A DNA stretch of 9,313 nucleotides. It comes from an uncultured Oscillospiraceae bacterium. Lineage in GTDB: Bacteria; Bacillota; Clostridia; Oscillospirales; Oscillospiraceae. Position numbers and translations under genes: made by a program. A model generated the notes under the pieces. The model was not told the DNA's origin, searched no databases, and saw only the letters and a program-made list of their open reading frames with translations. The stretch covers positions 1 through 9,313 of the forward strand of contig CAJOCV010000067.1 of assembly GCA_905233785.1 (NCBI GenBank), written 5' to 3'. Shown in pieces: positions 1-6,225 of this stretch (position 1 is the stretch's first letter; each line of letters opens with the position of its first letter).

Positions 1-661
1 CGACGAATTCCGCGCTCTCGTCCAACAGTACGGTGATGACCGGCTCGGTGGAGAAGTCCTCGCCGTTCTTTGTCCATTTTACGAACATGCTGCCTGCCTG
101 CGGCCAGGCGACGAAGGTGTGCGTTTTGGGCTCGGCCAGACCGATATACGCAGACTGCATGGGATACTCGGTGTCGATCTCCGGAGCCTGGTCACCCTCG
201 GCGTAGTCGATATTGCCCCAGCCCTCCGTGTTGACGGTAACGACGATCGTGGCCTTCGGCATGTCGTAGGGTTTGAAGTGATAGCTCTCGCCGCCCTCAA
301 AGCTGAGCAGCAGGCCGTCCTCGCCCTCCTCGGACACGGCGACGATCAAGGGCTCGGCAGTCTCGTCCCAGGCGTTCAGATTGCCGTGCAGCGTGCCGTT
401 TTCCTGCGGGAGCGTGCTGCCGCCCATGATCTCTCCGACCATCAGACCGACGTACCAGCCCGGCTCGTCGATATCCTCCATCCAGGTGACGGAGAGCATA
501 TTTTCATTTTCATCCGTGAAATAGCCCGCGCGCGTCCACTCCCTGTTTTCCGGCTCGCCGGGGGCGGGCGTCTCCTGCGCAGGCGCTTCCGGTTTCGCAC
601 CGCACGCGCACAGCGCAAACAGCATGACAGCAGCCAGCAGTACACAAATTGTCTTTTTCAT
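1..661 (-). CDS. Secreted lipoprotein with C-terminal bacterial-repeat-like region, 3' end outside window
   Basis: The reading frame is open from an ATG at 661 to the left edge, about 220 codons, so the C-terminus is missing. The start is set by an AAAGGAG ribosome site about 9 bases upstream. The protein begins with a classic lipoprotein signal: KK, a hydrophobic stretch and lipobox LCAC with the lipidated cysteine at residue 20. An acidic, Pro/Glu-rich linker follows. The middle has Trp- and Gly-rich beta-like sequence (residues about 40-130). The last visible part (about 135-220), with motifs such as FVKWTKNGEDFST and VLLDESAEFV, resembles the divergent InlB-type bacterial repeats often found in clostridial surface proteins. 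It should be anchored on the outer face of the membrane; the function is unknown. It lies 73 bases downstream of the broken HAD gene and is probably the last visible gene of the minus-strand operon. Family assignment of the repeat is from memory of its pattern. Confidence 0.85.
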   Translation of the reverse strand, partial: MKKTICVLLAAVMLFALCACGAKPEAPAQETPAPGEPENREWTRAGYFTDENENMLSVTWMEDIDEPGWYVGLMVGEIMGGSTLPQENGTLHGNLNAWDETAEPLIVAVSEEGEDGLLLSFEGGESYHFKPYDMPKATIVVTVNTEGWGNIDYAEGDQAPEIDTEYPMQSAYIGLAEPKTHTFVAWPQAGSMFVKWTKNGEDFSTEPVITVLLDESAEFV

Positions 662-734
662 TTTCACCTTCTCCTTTTACATGTCTATATCAATCTCCTG
701 CTCCTTCATCGGCAGGAAGGCCTATTCCATTTCA

Positions 735-1226
735 TTACGCCGCTTGTTTCGATTGAAGAGCCGTCTTTACGGCGTCGGCCTTGTTGATCGTTTGAAACTC
801 GTCGCGCATGGATACCGTTTCAAACCCCAACGTGCGGCAAGTCTCCGCGAAGGAAGCCGCTGCCTCCGGATCGCCGTAATCCCGCTCGGTATCGTCGCAG
901 AGTAGCGCAGTTTCCGCCAACTGCGCCCAGGCTCTGTCCTCCGGGGACGCCTCGTAGCTTTCGTCATGCAGCAGCTGATGCAGCAGGAGACACTCGTCAA
1001 AATAGGTGGGAAACAGCTCTCCATACAGAGTGCCGTCCATGTCGAACACGGCGATCCTCTCTTCTTCCGGCACGAAGCTTGGGCTTTTTTCATCGCTGAC
1101 AGCAGCGACATAGGCGACAAGGGAAGCCATGGCCGGAGAATCCGATTCCCAATACGGGATCATCTCAACCGGCTTTCCGCCGCAGGCTGTCAAGCTCAGC
1201 AGCAGGGCGAGGCAGAGAAGGAGCAC
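735..1226 (-). pseudogene. Internally deleted HAD-superfamily phosphatase lipoprotein
   Basis: The 163-codon frame has a lipoprotein signal (lipobox LTAC, Cys15) and HAD motif I, DMDGT at residues 62-66 (both Asp present), followed by LYGELFPTYFDE, typical of a clostridial HAD lipoprotein family. After about residue 107 it jumps directly to LLCDDTERDYGD and TVSMRDEFQTI, which I recognise as the usual extreme C-terminus of the same family. HAD motifs II, III and IV and the core between them are absent; family members are roughly twice as long. This is best read as an in-frame internal deletion. The start is also damaged: an AGGAGG site (1252-1257) sits 8 bases before a TTG (1243-1241) that would encode a normal KKR signal start, but only six A residues follow where seven are needed to join the frame. 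The GTG at 1226 lacks a nearby ribosome site and gives a signal peptide without positive charges. Catalysis is unlikely. Confidence 0.65.
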
Positions 1227-1256
1227 AACGATTCTTTTTTCAAAAACTGCGCCTCC

Positions 1257-2159
1257 TCATCGTTTCATCTGTTCCGACGCGCGCAGAAAAGCGGTACTGA
1301 TCGCAGAATAGATCAGGTAGGTGATCAGCGTTCCGAAGCAGACGTCCGACAAAAAATGATTCGTCATATGGATGCGGTTATACCCGTACAGCAGCACGAG
1401 CGCGCAGGCAAAGCCGAATGCGATCCGGTTTTTCCGCTCGCTGCGGCGCTTCCACACATCTGTCAGCATCGGAAGCGAAAACATCATGCTGGCGATCGTC
1501 ATATTCCCGCTGGGCCAGCTTTTGAAATTGTCGTCGCTGCCCGCAAGATTCGGGATCATCTGCCACCAGTTCCGGAATTCCGAGTCCGGGTCCTCCAGTG
1601 TGATGAGATATTTGTACCTTGGGCGGGACGCCACCTGTTTGAACCACAGGTTCACATTGTCCGAAGCAATCCCTGCAATCAGAATGGCCGCTCCCACAGC
1701 AATCAGCTTGTTGGGGTCGCTGTCATCCAGCAGCTTTATCACCACAAGCGGGACCCAGGCGTATAAAACGCCCCAGAACAGCCAGCTTGCTACGGAAAGA
1801 ACCGGCGAGCTTACGCCCGCTTCATATCCGAACAGTGCCCGAACGGCTTTCCCGTTGTAACTGTTGGAGTAATAGACGGCCATGAAGCAGGAGAGCAGCA
1901 GCAAAACCCATGCCAGCAGGCGATATTGTTTCCCTTTCTTCTTCAGTCCGACAAAGAGGCAGGCTCCCGCAGCCGGATAGAGACAGTAGGAAAAGTAGGA
2001 GCCATAGGTGGCGAAAAGGGCTCCGATTTCTGTCTTGTTTGCCAGTGCCTCGTTGATTTGAAAATCGCAGAAAGATCCTGTCACGATCCCGAGAACGCAG
2101 ACGGTGATCACGGCCCAGAATCCGGATGCAGGAACAGCCATCACAGTTTTTTTCCTCAT
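1257..2159 (-). CDS. PAP2-superfamily membrane phosphatase with His-to-Asn change in the SGH motif
   Basis: The 300-residue protein is strongly hydrophobic, with about six membrane segments, as for type 2 phosphatidic acid phosphatases that remove phosphate from lipid phosphates at the membrane surface. The three catalytic motifs are recognisable: a K-x4-RP form of motif 1 (Lys174, Arg179-Pro180; the usual spacing is six), motif 2 as WPSGN at 215-219, and motif 3 R-x5-H-x3-D with Arg262, His268 and Asp272. Motif 2 normally reads PSGH; here the histidine is asparagine, which may lower activity or change substrate. The lipid substrate cannot be read from sequence. The ATG at 2159 lies 18 bases after the DUF3592-like gene, and the stop at 1257 overlaps the ribosome site of the next gene, so translation is probably coupled. 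Confidence 0.85.
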   Translation of the reverse strand: MRKKTVMAVPASGFWAVITVCVLGIVTGSFCDFQINEALANKTEIGALFATYGSYFSYCLYPAAGACLFVGLKKKGKQYRLLAWVLLLLSCFMAVYYSNSYNGKAVRALFGYEAGVSSPVLSVASWLFWGVLYAWVPLVVIKLLDDSDPNKLIAVGAAILIAGIASDNVNLWFKQVASRPRYKYLITLEDPDSEFRNWWQMIPNLAGSDDNFKSWPSGNMTIASMMFSLPMLTDVWKRRSERKNRIAFGFACALVLLYGYNRIHMTNHFLSDVCFGTLITYLIYSAISTAFLRASEQMKR

Positions 2160-2177
2160 ATTGATCTGTTTTCCTGT

Positions 2178-2486
2178 TTATCCAATCAGTCTGGCATTGG
2201 CCTTGTGCTTCGGATGGTATTTGAGGCGGACCTGCTGGCCCACTTCAAGGTCTGACCTGGGGTTCGAGAGGACGCCCTCGATCTCTTCTCCGTCCTCCGT
2301 GCGGTAGCGTGCATAGTAATGGAGGTCGATTTCATCCGGCCCGCCCTCGTCCTCGATGCGGGAGATCACGCCGGTGGTCTCGATCCCGTTTTCTTCGATC
2401 TGCTTTTTCATCCGGCGTGACAGAAAATAAATGACAGCGCAGATGACAGCAAAACCGACCCACAGAATGATGCCTTTTGTATCCAT
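2178..2486 (-). CDS. Small one-helix membrane protein with DUF3592-like domain
   Basis: The protein is 102 residues. Residues about 5-22 form one hydrophobic helix, followed by a basic RRMKK stop-transfer segment, so the C-terminal domain should face the cytoplasm. The rest reads as a small beta-rich domain: TTGVISRIEDEGG, then HYYARYRTEDGEEIEG, then VGQQVRLKYHPKH. This order (G-V-I, then an x-Y-x-T-x-DG-E strand, then VGxxVxVxYxP) is the usual pattern of DUF3592 proteins, whose function is not known. The ATG at 2486 has a GGGAGA ribosome site 8 bases upstream and lies 15 bases from the acyltransferase stop, so it is co-transcribed with its neighbours. Confidence 0.75.
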   Translation of the reverse strand: MDTKGIILWVGFAVICAVIYFLSRRMKKQIEENGIETTGVISRIEDEGGPDEIDLHYYARYRTEDGEEIEGVLSNPRSDLEVGQQVRLKYHPKHKANARLIG

Positions 2487-2501
2487 GTATGTTTCTCCCT
2501 T

Positions 2502-3578
2502 CTATGCCACGTCAGGGATCTTTTTTCGATCTGCCCATTGTTTTGCAAGCCAGTCGGACAGAACGATCAATGCAGCGCCTATGCCGTATATGGTCGGCCA
2601 TGAGAACGTGATCTCCAGCAGGTAGCAGAATATGCTGTCGATGAAGCCGAGAATGCACCAGTGGATGCAATAGATCTGTTTGACGTTCCGGCTCATGGTG
2701 ATGAACACGGAAAGGCGGGAAACGTCGACCCTTTTCAGCAGAAAGTGGAACGCGCCCAAGAGCGTCAGATCGATGGACAGAAGCCCCGCCGCCTCCGGCA
2801 GGCTCGCCGCATAATACCAGCCGTTCTTTGTCAGAAAGAGCGGTCCGAGAACGCCCGTCAGCACGAGATAGACCGCCGTGACCGGGCAAGCGATGCGCAG
2901 CAGCCGACCGTAGAAGCGATCCGGATCCTCCGTTCTTCGGAGGACCGTGCCGAACCACATCCCGAACGCGACGAAGACGTACCAGTTGAAAAACGCAAAG
3001 CAGGAGCTTTCCTCCGTCGTCACGAGGAAGTGTCCGAGGAAATAATCGGCAACAGGACTGCCCTGACATACGAAGGCCAGCGGCCCGCCCAGCGCAGACA
3101 GGAGTATGCCGATGAGAAGGATATGTACTTCTTTCAGCCGCAGGCGCTTGAACAGTCCCGTGGCCATCAGCGCCAGGCCCGCGAAATGGAGGATGTCCTG
3201 CACGATGAGCGCATAGACAGTATCCTCCATGAACGTACCCGATAGGAGCCCGTCGGCCAGCGCGTAGATCCCGTACCGAAAGAAGTTGAGGACGAAGCCA
3301 AGCACGTAGAGCCGGACGCCCCGGCGAAAAAGCCCGCCGGGGCTGTTCTTCTTCGAGTAGTTGACCGTGACGCCCATGGCGAACATGAAGGCGTGGGCCA
3401 CGGCCAGATAGTCCCCGAAGACGATATCCCCGATCAGATAACAAACGTCCTGCTCAAACCCGGGCCAATGCTGCCCCAGCCGGATGGCGCAGTGACAGAG
3501 GATCATGCTGACGATCGCCAGCGCCTTCAAAAGATCCAGCTCATACAGGCGCGGGGTCTGTATCTTGTTGTGTTTCAT
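2502..3578 (-). CDS. Polytopic membrane acyltransferase-like protein (HGSNAT/acyltransferase-3 type)
   Basis: A 358-residue protein with about ten hydrophobic segments. The N-terminus, RLYELDLLKALAIVSMILCH, has the D-x2-(K/R)-x-hydrophobic-H pattern (Asp15, His29) that opens membrane acyltransferases of the heparan-alpha-glucosaminide acetyltransferase-like (DUF1624) and acyltransferase-3 groups. These move acyl groups across the membrane onto sugars or other envelope molecules. The acceptor here is unknown, and the choice between the two groups is uncertain. It ends in a TAG stop. The ATG at 3578 has no strong ribosome site, so translation may depend on the gene before it, 38 bases upstream. 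Its position beside a PAP2 phosphatase suggests a role in envelope lipid or polymer modification, which is inference. Confidence 0.7.
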   Translation of the reverse strand: MKHNKIQTPRLYELDLLKALAIVSMILCHCAIRLGQHWPGFEQDVCYLIGDIVFGDYLAVAHAFMFAMGVTVNYSKKNSPGGLFRRGVRLYVLGFVLNFFRYGIYALADGLLSGTFMEDTVYALIVQDILHFAGLALMATGLFKRLRLKEVHILLIGILLSALGGPLAFVCQGSPVADYFLGHFLVTTEESSCFAFFNWYVFVAFGMWFGTVLRRTEDPDRFYGRLLRIACPVTAVYLVLTGVLGPLFLTKNGWYYAASLPEAAGLLSIDLTLLGAFHFLLKRVDVSRLSVFITMSRNVKQIYCIHWCILGFIDSIFCYLLEITFSWPTIYGIGAALIVLSDWLAKQWADRKKIPDVA

Positions 3579-3616
3579 CTTATCAAACCGTGTTTTTATG
3601 ATAATCTCGTTGGAGA

Positions 3617-3934
3617 TCAGACCAAATCCCAGTATTTTTCATGGACCCACTTTTTCCCTTCCGGACGGATGATATAGAGGAAGAGGATCAGAATCACAGG
3701 CCGCACAGAATAACCGTAGGCGGACAGGATATTTTTCAGCGCCAGGTTGGAGTGGTGAACGAGCAGTTCGTTTTCCCCCAGATTCTGCCCGATCAGACTG
3801 AGGCTCAACGCTGCGATGATGAGCATGATCAGTCGCTGTCTCCGCTGGATATATGGGTCGATCACCAAAGCAAACCCCAGGCCAAGCAAGAGAAACAGCA
3901 GTAAGAAGAGCACGGCAAGCGTACTGATATTCAT
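3617..3934 (-). CDS. Short three-helix membrane protein, resembles a truncated sensor N-terminus
   Basis: The ATG at 3934 gives 105 residues. A longer in-frame extension exists up to 4090 but would begin upstream of the promoter at 3975-4003, so the short form is preferred. A GGAGG lies 16 bases upstream, farther than usual. Hydrophobic segments lie at about residues 5-26, 34-50 and 64-88; between them are IDPYIQRRQR and NLGENELL, then GYSVRPVILILFLYII. From memory, this layout matches the first helices of the multi-helix sensor region that precedes GGDEF or kinase output domains in Oscillospiraceae proteins, but here the protein stops soon after helix three. It may be a truncated remnant or a genuine small membrane protein. 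It is the first gene of the minus-strand operon. Confidence 0.55.
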   Translation of the reverse strand: MNISTLAVLFLLLFLLLGLGFALVIDPYIQRRQRLIMLIIAALSLSLIGQNLGENELLVHHSNLALKNILSAYGYSVRPVILILFLYIIRPEGKKWVHEKYWDLV

Positions 3935-3974
3935 CGTCTTAGCTGCACTTCCTCCTGTCGGCTTTGTGGAATGT

Positions 3975-4003
3975 ATTATATCACGCACAGTGATATAGAA
4001 CAA
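3975..4003 (-). promoter_or_regulatory. Sigma-A-type promoter with palindromic operator in its spacer
   Basis: Reading leftwards, TTGTTC (4003-3998) and TATAAT (3980-3975) are separated by 17 bases, with an extended TGA before the -10. Transcription should start near 3968, about 34 bases before the ATG at 3934. A perfect 8-bp inverted repeat, TATATCAC and GTGATATA with a 5-base centre (3977-3997), fills the spacer and overlaps the -10, where a bound repressor would block RNA polymerase. No cognate regulator can be assigned. Confidence 0.65.
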
Positions 4004-4093
4004 CTCATATCTCATCAAGAATGGTGTCAAGATGCAACGTGAAAAAGCCATAGTCAACGCTGTTGGGATTGAGGGTGTCGTAATTGTCATTGA

Positions 4094-4519
4094 TACTTCA
4101 TTACAACGCCGAAGTCAAACAGCGGCGTCCGCACGGTTCCCTTGTCAGACAGCGCATATGAGGCCTTTCGTCACGCTCTTTCACACCGGGCCAAGCCCCA
4201 GGTCGAGATGATGATTGACGGTGTGAACGGATTTATCTTTCTTGATAAAGACGGGAGACCAAAGGTGGCTATGCATTGCCAGAACTATATGCGTAATATG
4301 CAAAAGAAATATCGAAAGCTTTGCGACGGTCATATGCCCACTGTAACACCGCATGTCCTTCGGCACACATTCTGCACCAGGATGGCTCAGCGTGAACTTG
4401 ATCCAAAGTCTTTGCAATATGTCATGGGCCACAGCAAACCGGATATTACTCTGAATGTATACACTCACGCCGACTATGATTATGTGGAGCATGCTTTCAG
4501 AAAAGCATTGAACGGATAA
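4094..4519 (+). pseudogene. int: Tyrosine integrase remnant (C-terminal half of catalytic domain)
   Basis: An open frame follows a TGA at 4091-4093 and reads ITTPKSNSGVRTVPLSDSA, which is internal integrase sequence, so homology begins before any start codon. It continues to a TAA at 4517-4519 (141 codons). Present are the probable beta-hairpin Lys (in TPKSNSGVRT), H-x2-R as HVLRHTFCTRM, GH as MGHSKPDITLNVY, and the nucleophile Tyr in NVYTHADY. The arm-binding and core-binding domains and the first catalytic Arg are missing. A TTG at 4142 could start a 125-residue product, but it has no clear ribosome site and could not be a working recombinase. The residues resemble integrases of clostridial Tn916-like elements. 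This is the scar of an older element at the site where the envelope operon begins. Confidence 0.8.
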
Positions 4520-4700
4520 TGGGCTTCATTCATCAGCCCGCACCAAAAATCTACCAAAAAACGAAGTAGAAATATGGAGATTTACGTAGATTTACAGTGC
4601 TTCCACCTAATCCAAACGCAAGAGTTCAGTGAACAATTAGTGTCGATTTCACACGGAATAGTGAATAATTCGAGAATTAAGAGAATTTTTTAAGTGCAAA
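4520..4700. other. Non-coding stretch after the integrase remnant
   Basis: No gene is seen. A weak stem (GGGCT at 4521-4525 with AGCCC at 4535-4539, 9-base loop) follows the integrase stop. It is followed by A-rich short direct repeats (ACCAAAAA twice, GATTTAC twice near 4579-4595). Such repeats are common at the ends of integrative elements, so part of an old attachment region may survive here, but nothing decisive is visible. Confidence 0.3.
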
Positions 4701-5240
4701 TCATTTTCCAAAGTCCTCATGGAGCCGCATGATATCCGCCCGGCTTCCGGACAGGTTTTTGCAAAAATCGGCAATTGTGAAAAACGGAATCGGAACACAG
4801 AATTCTTCTTTGCGAGAGACACTCTGCCTGATTTCACAAATACGGAAGAGGCCTTTCTGCCGCGTATAGGGCAGGAAGGCCTTTTTGCATTCCTGCTGCC
4901 CTTCTTCCGCCTCGTCCTCAAAAACAAGCAGCGTCCGTCGGTGATGCCGCAGCGTAGTGAACGCTTTGGCAGCTTCTGTCCAGTTTGTAACGGAGGCATC
5001 TTCCGGCAGATAGAGCTTTGCAAATTTCCGCAAAGCGTCCTCCGCGCCCATCCCCGCAAAGCTCATGTAGGTTATGCATCTCTGCGTCCGGGCAAGCTCC
5101 TGCACGAAAAATTTTTTTCCGCTGCCCCTCGGGCCGCAGAGCTTGACGGACTGGAGCTCGCCCGGCCGGGCGGAGCTGTGAATGATCCTGTCCCATGTCG
5201 CGTTGAAAAGTTTCATTTCTCTGCTTCGATGAAACTTCAT
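4701..5240 (-). CDS. Short AAA/P-loop ATPase-like protein, probably truncated or degenerate
   Basis: The ATG at 5240 (MKFHRSREMK) is preferred over the one at 5249 because AGGA lies 8 bases before it and related ATPases start with MKF-x-x-R-E. The 179-residue product has a P-loop GPRGSGKK at 36-43 and a Walker B-like LLVFEDE at 104-110. The P-loop has Lys where Ser or Thr should bind magnesium, so nucleotide hydrolysis is doubtful. Proteins of this kind (archaeal-type AAA ATPases with MKF-R-E starts) normally exceed 400 residues and carry a C-terminal domain; here the frame ends after FGK. It may be a decayed gene that still has a promoter (5276-5304). It lies between the integrase scar and the element on the right and is read in the opposite direction to both. 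Confidence 0.5.
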   Translation of the reverse strand: MKFHRSREMKLFNATWDRIIHSSARPGELQSVKLCGPRGSGKKFFVQELARTQRCITYMSFAGMGAEDALRKFAKLYLPEDASVTNWTEAAKAFTTLRHHRRTLLVFEDEAEEGQQECKKAFLPYTRQKGLFRICEIRQSVSRKEEFCVPIPFFTIADFCKNLSGSRADIMRLHEDFGK

Positions 5241-5275
5241 AGCAATCATCCTATCGAAAGTTGACCTTTTTTGAA

Positions 5276-5304
5276 ATCATATCAGATTCACCCAAAATCC
5301 GCAA
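5276..5304 (-). promoter_or_regulatory. Sigma-A-type promoter for the ATPase-like gene
   Basis: On the minus strand TTGCGG (5304-5299) and TATGAT (5281-5276) are 17 bases apart, with TGA directly before the -10 (extended -10). The start of transcription would fall near 5269, about 29 bases before the ATG at 5240. Confidence 0.5.
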
Positions 5305-5822
5305 TCCGAAGAAAGATAAATGAAAAATTTTTTCGTTGATATCGCTAGCCTTTTGGCCCGTTCACAAAAAGTTTACAGAAAAGCACCTCATATAAACAAC
5401 GTATGCCACTGTGCTTAGTGAAGGAGGTCGAAAAGATGATTCACGCAGAGATCATCTTCAACAATTGAATAGCCGCTGTCGGCACGATACGACCGCCATG
5501 ACATCGCCTGGCCAGCGATCGAGCGTGAATACGTCGGAGCGAACCTCGGACAGGAACCAACCGGCGAAGCGACAAAAGCATCCGGGTAATATCAGGGCAT
5601 GGGGGCCGCCGGAAAAAAGAGCTTGTTTCCGAAACAGGGAAAAACTGCGCCGAAGCATGGCGATCCTTTCCGAAAACGCGCCGGTGGAAAGGGTGAAGAA
5701 ATTGCGCCGGAGCGTGTGCGTTTGTTCGGAATCATGGCAAATCACGCGGAACCGCAAAGAGCAGCCCTGCTTGAACGGGTAACACATGTAGAAAAAGAAT
5801 TTAAATCCAAAGGAGGAGTTTT
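5305..5822. other. Stretch without a confident gene, possibly a decayed gene
   Basis: No recognised protein is encoded. The left part (5305-5420) is AT-rich and would suit a regulatory region. From 5421 the base composition becomes coding-like, but no frame stays convincing. One frame (from 5473 to a TAA at 5587) reads RYDRHDIAWPAIEREY, which looks like natural protein but has no start and stops after 38 codons. Another frame is open from a GTG at 5411 to 5782, but its product is almost free of hydrophobic residues and it has no ribosome site. Two 41-base segments, 5637-5677 and 5693-5733, match imperfectly and suggest an old local duplication. Confidence 0.4.
5436..5468 (+). CDS. Possible 10-residue leader peptide or truncated gene start
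   Basis: A near-perfect ribosome site, AAGGAGG (5421-5427), lies 8 bases before an ATG at 5436. The frame reads MIHAEIIFNN and stops at a TGA (5466-5468). The ribosome site is among the strongest in the window, yet the product is tiny. It could be a translated leader, or the surviving start of a gene destroyed by a frameshift; the coding-like but broken sequence that follows favours the second. No family is recognised. Confidence 0.35.
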   Translation: MIHAEIIFNN

Positions 5823-5826
5823 TTGA
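5599..5826 (+). CDS. Possible small basic protein overlapping the next gene
   Basis: An open frame of 75 codons from ATG 5599 ends at a TGA (5824-5826) that overlaps the TTG start of the next gene in a TTGA arrangement, a common sign of coupled translation. The first half is rich in Lys, Gly and Arg. The second half, ERVRLFGIMANHAEPQRAALLERV, has a regular hydrophobic spacing that suggests a helix. No ribosome site is visible before 5599, and the first half may be non-coding; a later start is possible. I do not recognise the family. Confidence 0.3.
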   Translation: MGAAGKKSLFPKQGKTAPKHGDPFRKRAGGKGEEIAPERVRLFGIMANHAEPQRAALLERVTHVEKEFKSKGGVF

Positions 5827-6035
5827 AAACGAATACCAGAAACGAGATCAAGTCCAGGATCGTGCGAGAGGGCTTCACGATGGAGGAGCTGCTGGAGCGC
5901 CTGCACGACGATTACGGCTGGAACCGGAGCGTATCCAACCTGTCGGCCAAGCTCCAACGGGATTCCATCCGCTACCGCGAGGTTGTGGAGCTGGCTGACG
6001 TGTTGGGGTACAACATTGAATGGAGGAAACGCTGA
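5823..6035 (+). CDS. Small helix-turn-helix-like regulator of the element
   Basis: The start is TTG at 5823, set by AGGAGG at 5811-5816 with 6-base spacing. The 70-residue product is largely helical: RNEIKSRIVREGFTMEELLERL, then SVSNLSAKLQRDSIRYREVVELADVLGY. The pattern of a first helix pair, an S-N-L-S-x-K-L-x-R-x-S-I recognition-like segment and a final V-x-E-L-A-x-x-L-G-Y helix is that of compact Cro/DUF6471-like DNA-binding proteins that open many clostridial mobile elements. It probably controls the xis-rep-int genes downstream; this is inference. It is followed by the stem-loop array at 6042-6190. Confidence 0.7.
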   Translation: MKTNTRNEIKSRIVREGFTMEELLERLHDDYGWNRSVSNLSAKLQRDSIRYREVVELADVLGYNIEWRKR

Positions 6036-6041
6036 TACTGT

Positions 6042-6190
6042 TTTTCATTAAAATCGTTCATTTTAATGAAAAGGCATCGCGTATAAACGCGCTGCCAGTT
6101 TTGTACTCCAAGAGTACAAAACTCGTCTCATGCAGTTCTCGACGCGCCGTTGGCGCTATAAAACGGTTTTCAACCGTTTTATGGAGAACT
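6042..6190 (+). ncRNA. Dense array of perfect stem-loops between the regulator and xis-like genes
   Basis: Within 149 bases there are five inverted repeats. (1) A 13-bp perfect AT-rich stem, 6042-6054 with 6060-6072, 5-base loop. (2) A 9-bp GC-rich stem with one mismatch, 6073-6081 with 6088-6096. (3) An 11-bp perfect stem, 6097-6107 with 6113-6123, loop CCAAG. (4) GCGCC-GTT-GGCGC at 6144-6156. (5) An 11-bp perfect stem, 6158-6168 with 6172-6182, loop TTC. Stems 4 and 5 are enclosed by a 7-bp helix, AGTTCTC (6134-6140) with GAGAACT (6184-6190), giving a three-way junction. None is followed by a T-run, so they are not ordinary terminators. It could be a structured RNA, an attenuating leader for the xis gene, or a DNA structure such as an oriT or single-strand origin. 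The type given here is provisional. Confidence 0.5.
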
Positions 6191-6225
6191 AGTATGACTT
6201 GCAGAAAAACAAAGGAGATGGTGCC

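Noticed and set aside
119..787. A 222-codon plus-strand frame opposite the left-hand lipoprotein.
   Set aside because: It has no ribosome site, an Arg-rich composition, and lies opposite a well-supported lipoprotein gene. Similar long frames at 966-1766, 2512-3444, 4719-5264, 6354-7454 and 8299-9078 are likewise antisense or off-frame shadows.
3935..4090. An N-terminal extension of the small membrane protein at 3617-3934.
   Set aside because: The extra 52 codons would cover the promoter and palindrome and do not look like protein sequence.
4588..4598. The 11-base AGATTTACAGT after the integrase scar also occurs in the tRNA-Tyr anticodon region (9260-9270), like a pair of attachment cores.
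   Set aside because: About ten such 11-base matches are expected by chance in a window this size, the flanks do not match, and the tRNA is complete on the right without the left copy.
5411..5782. A 123-codon frame from a GTG.
   Set aside because: The product is almost all polar and basic, with no family resemblance, and the strong ribosome site nearby serves the ATG at 5436 in another frame. Kept only as part of the uncertain stretch.
6097..6123. GTTTTGTACTC and its mirror look like the start of a CRISPR repeat.
   Set aside because: There is a single palindrome, no repeat-spacer units and no cas genes.
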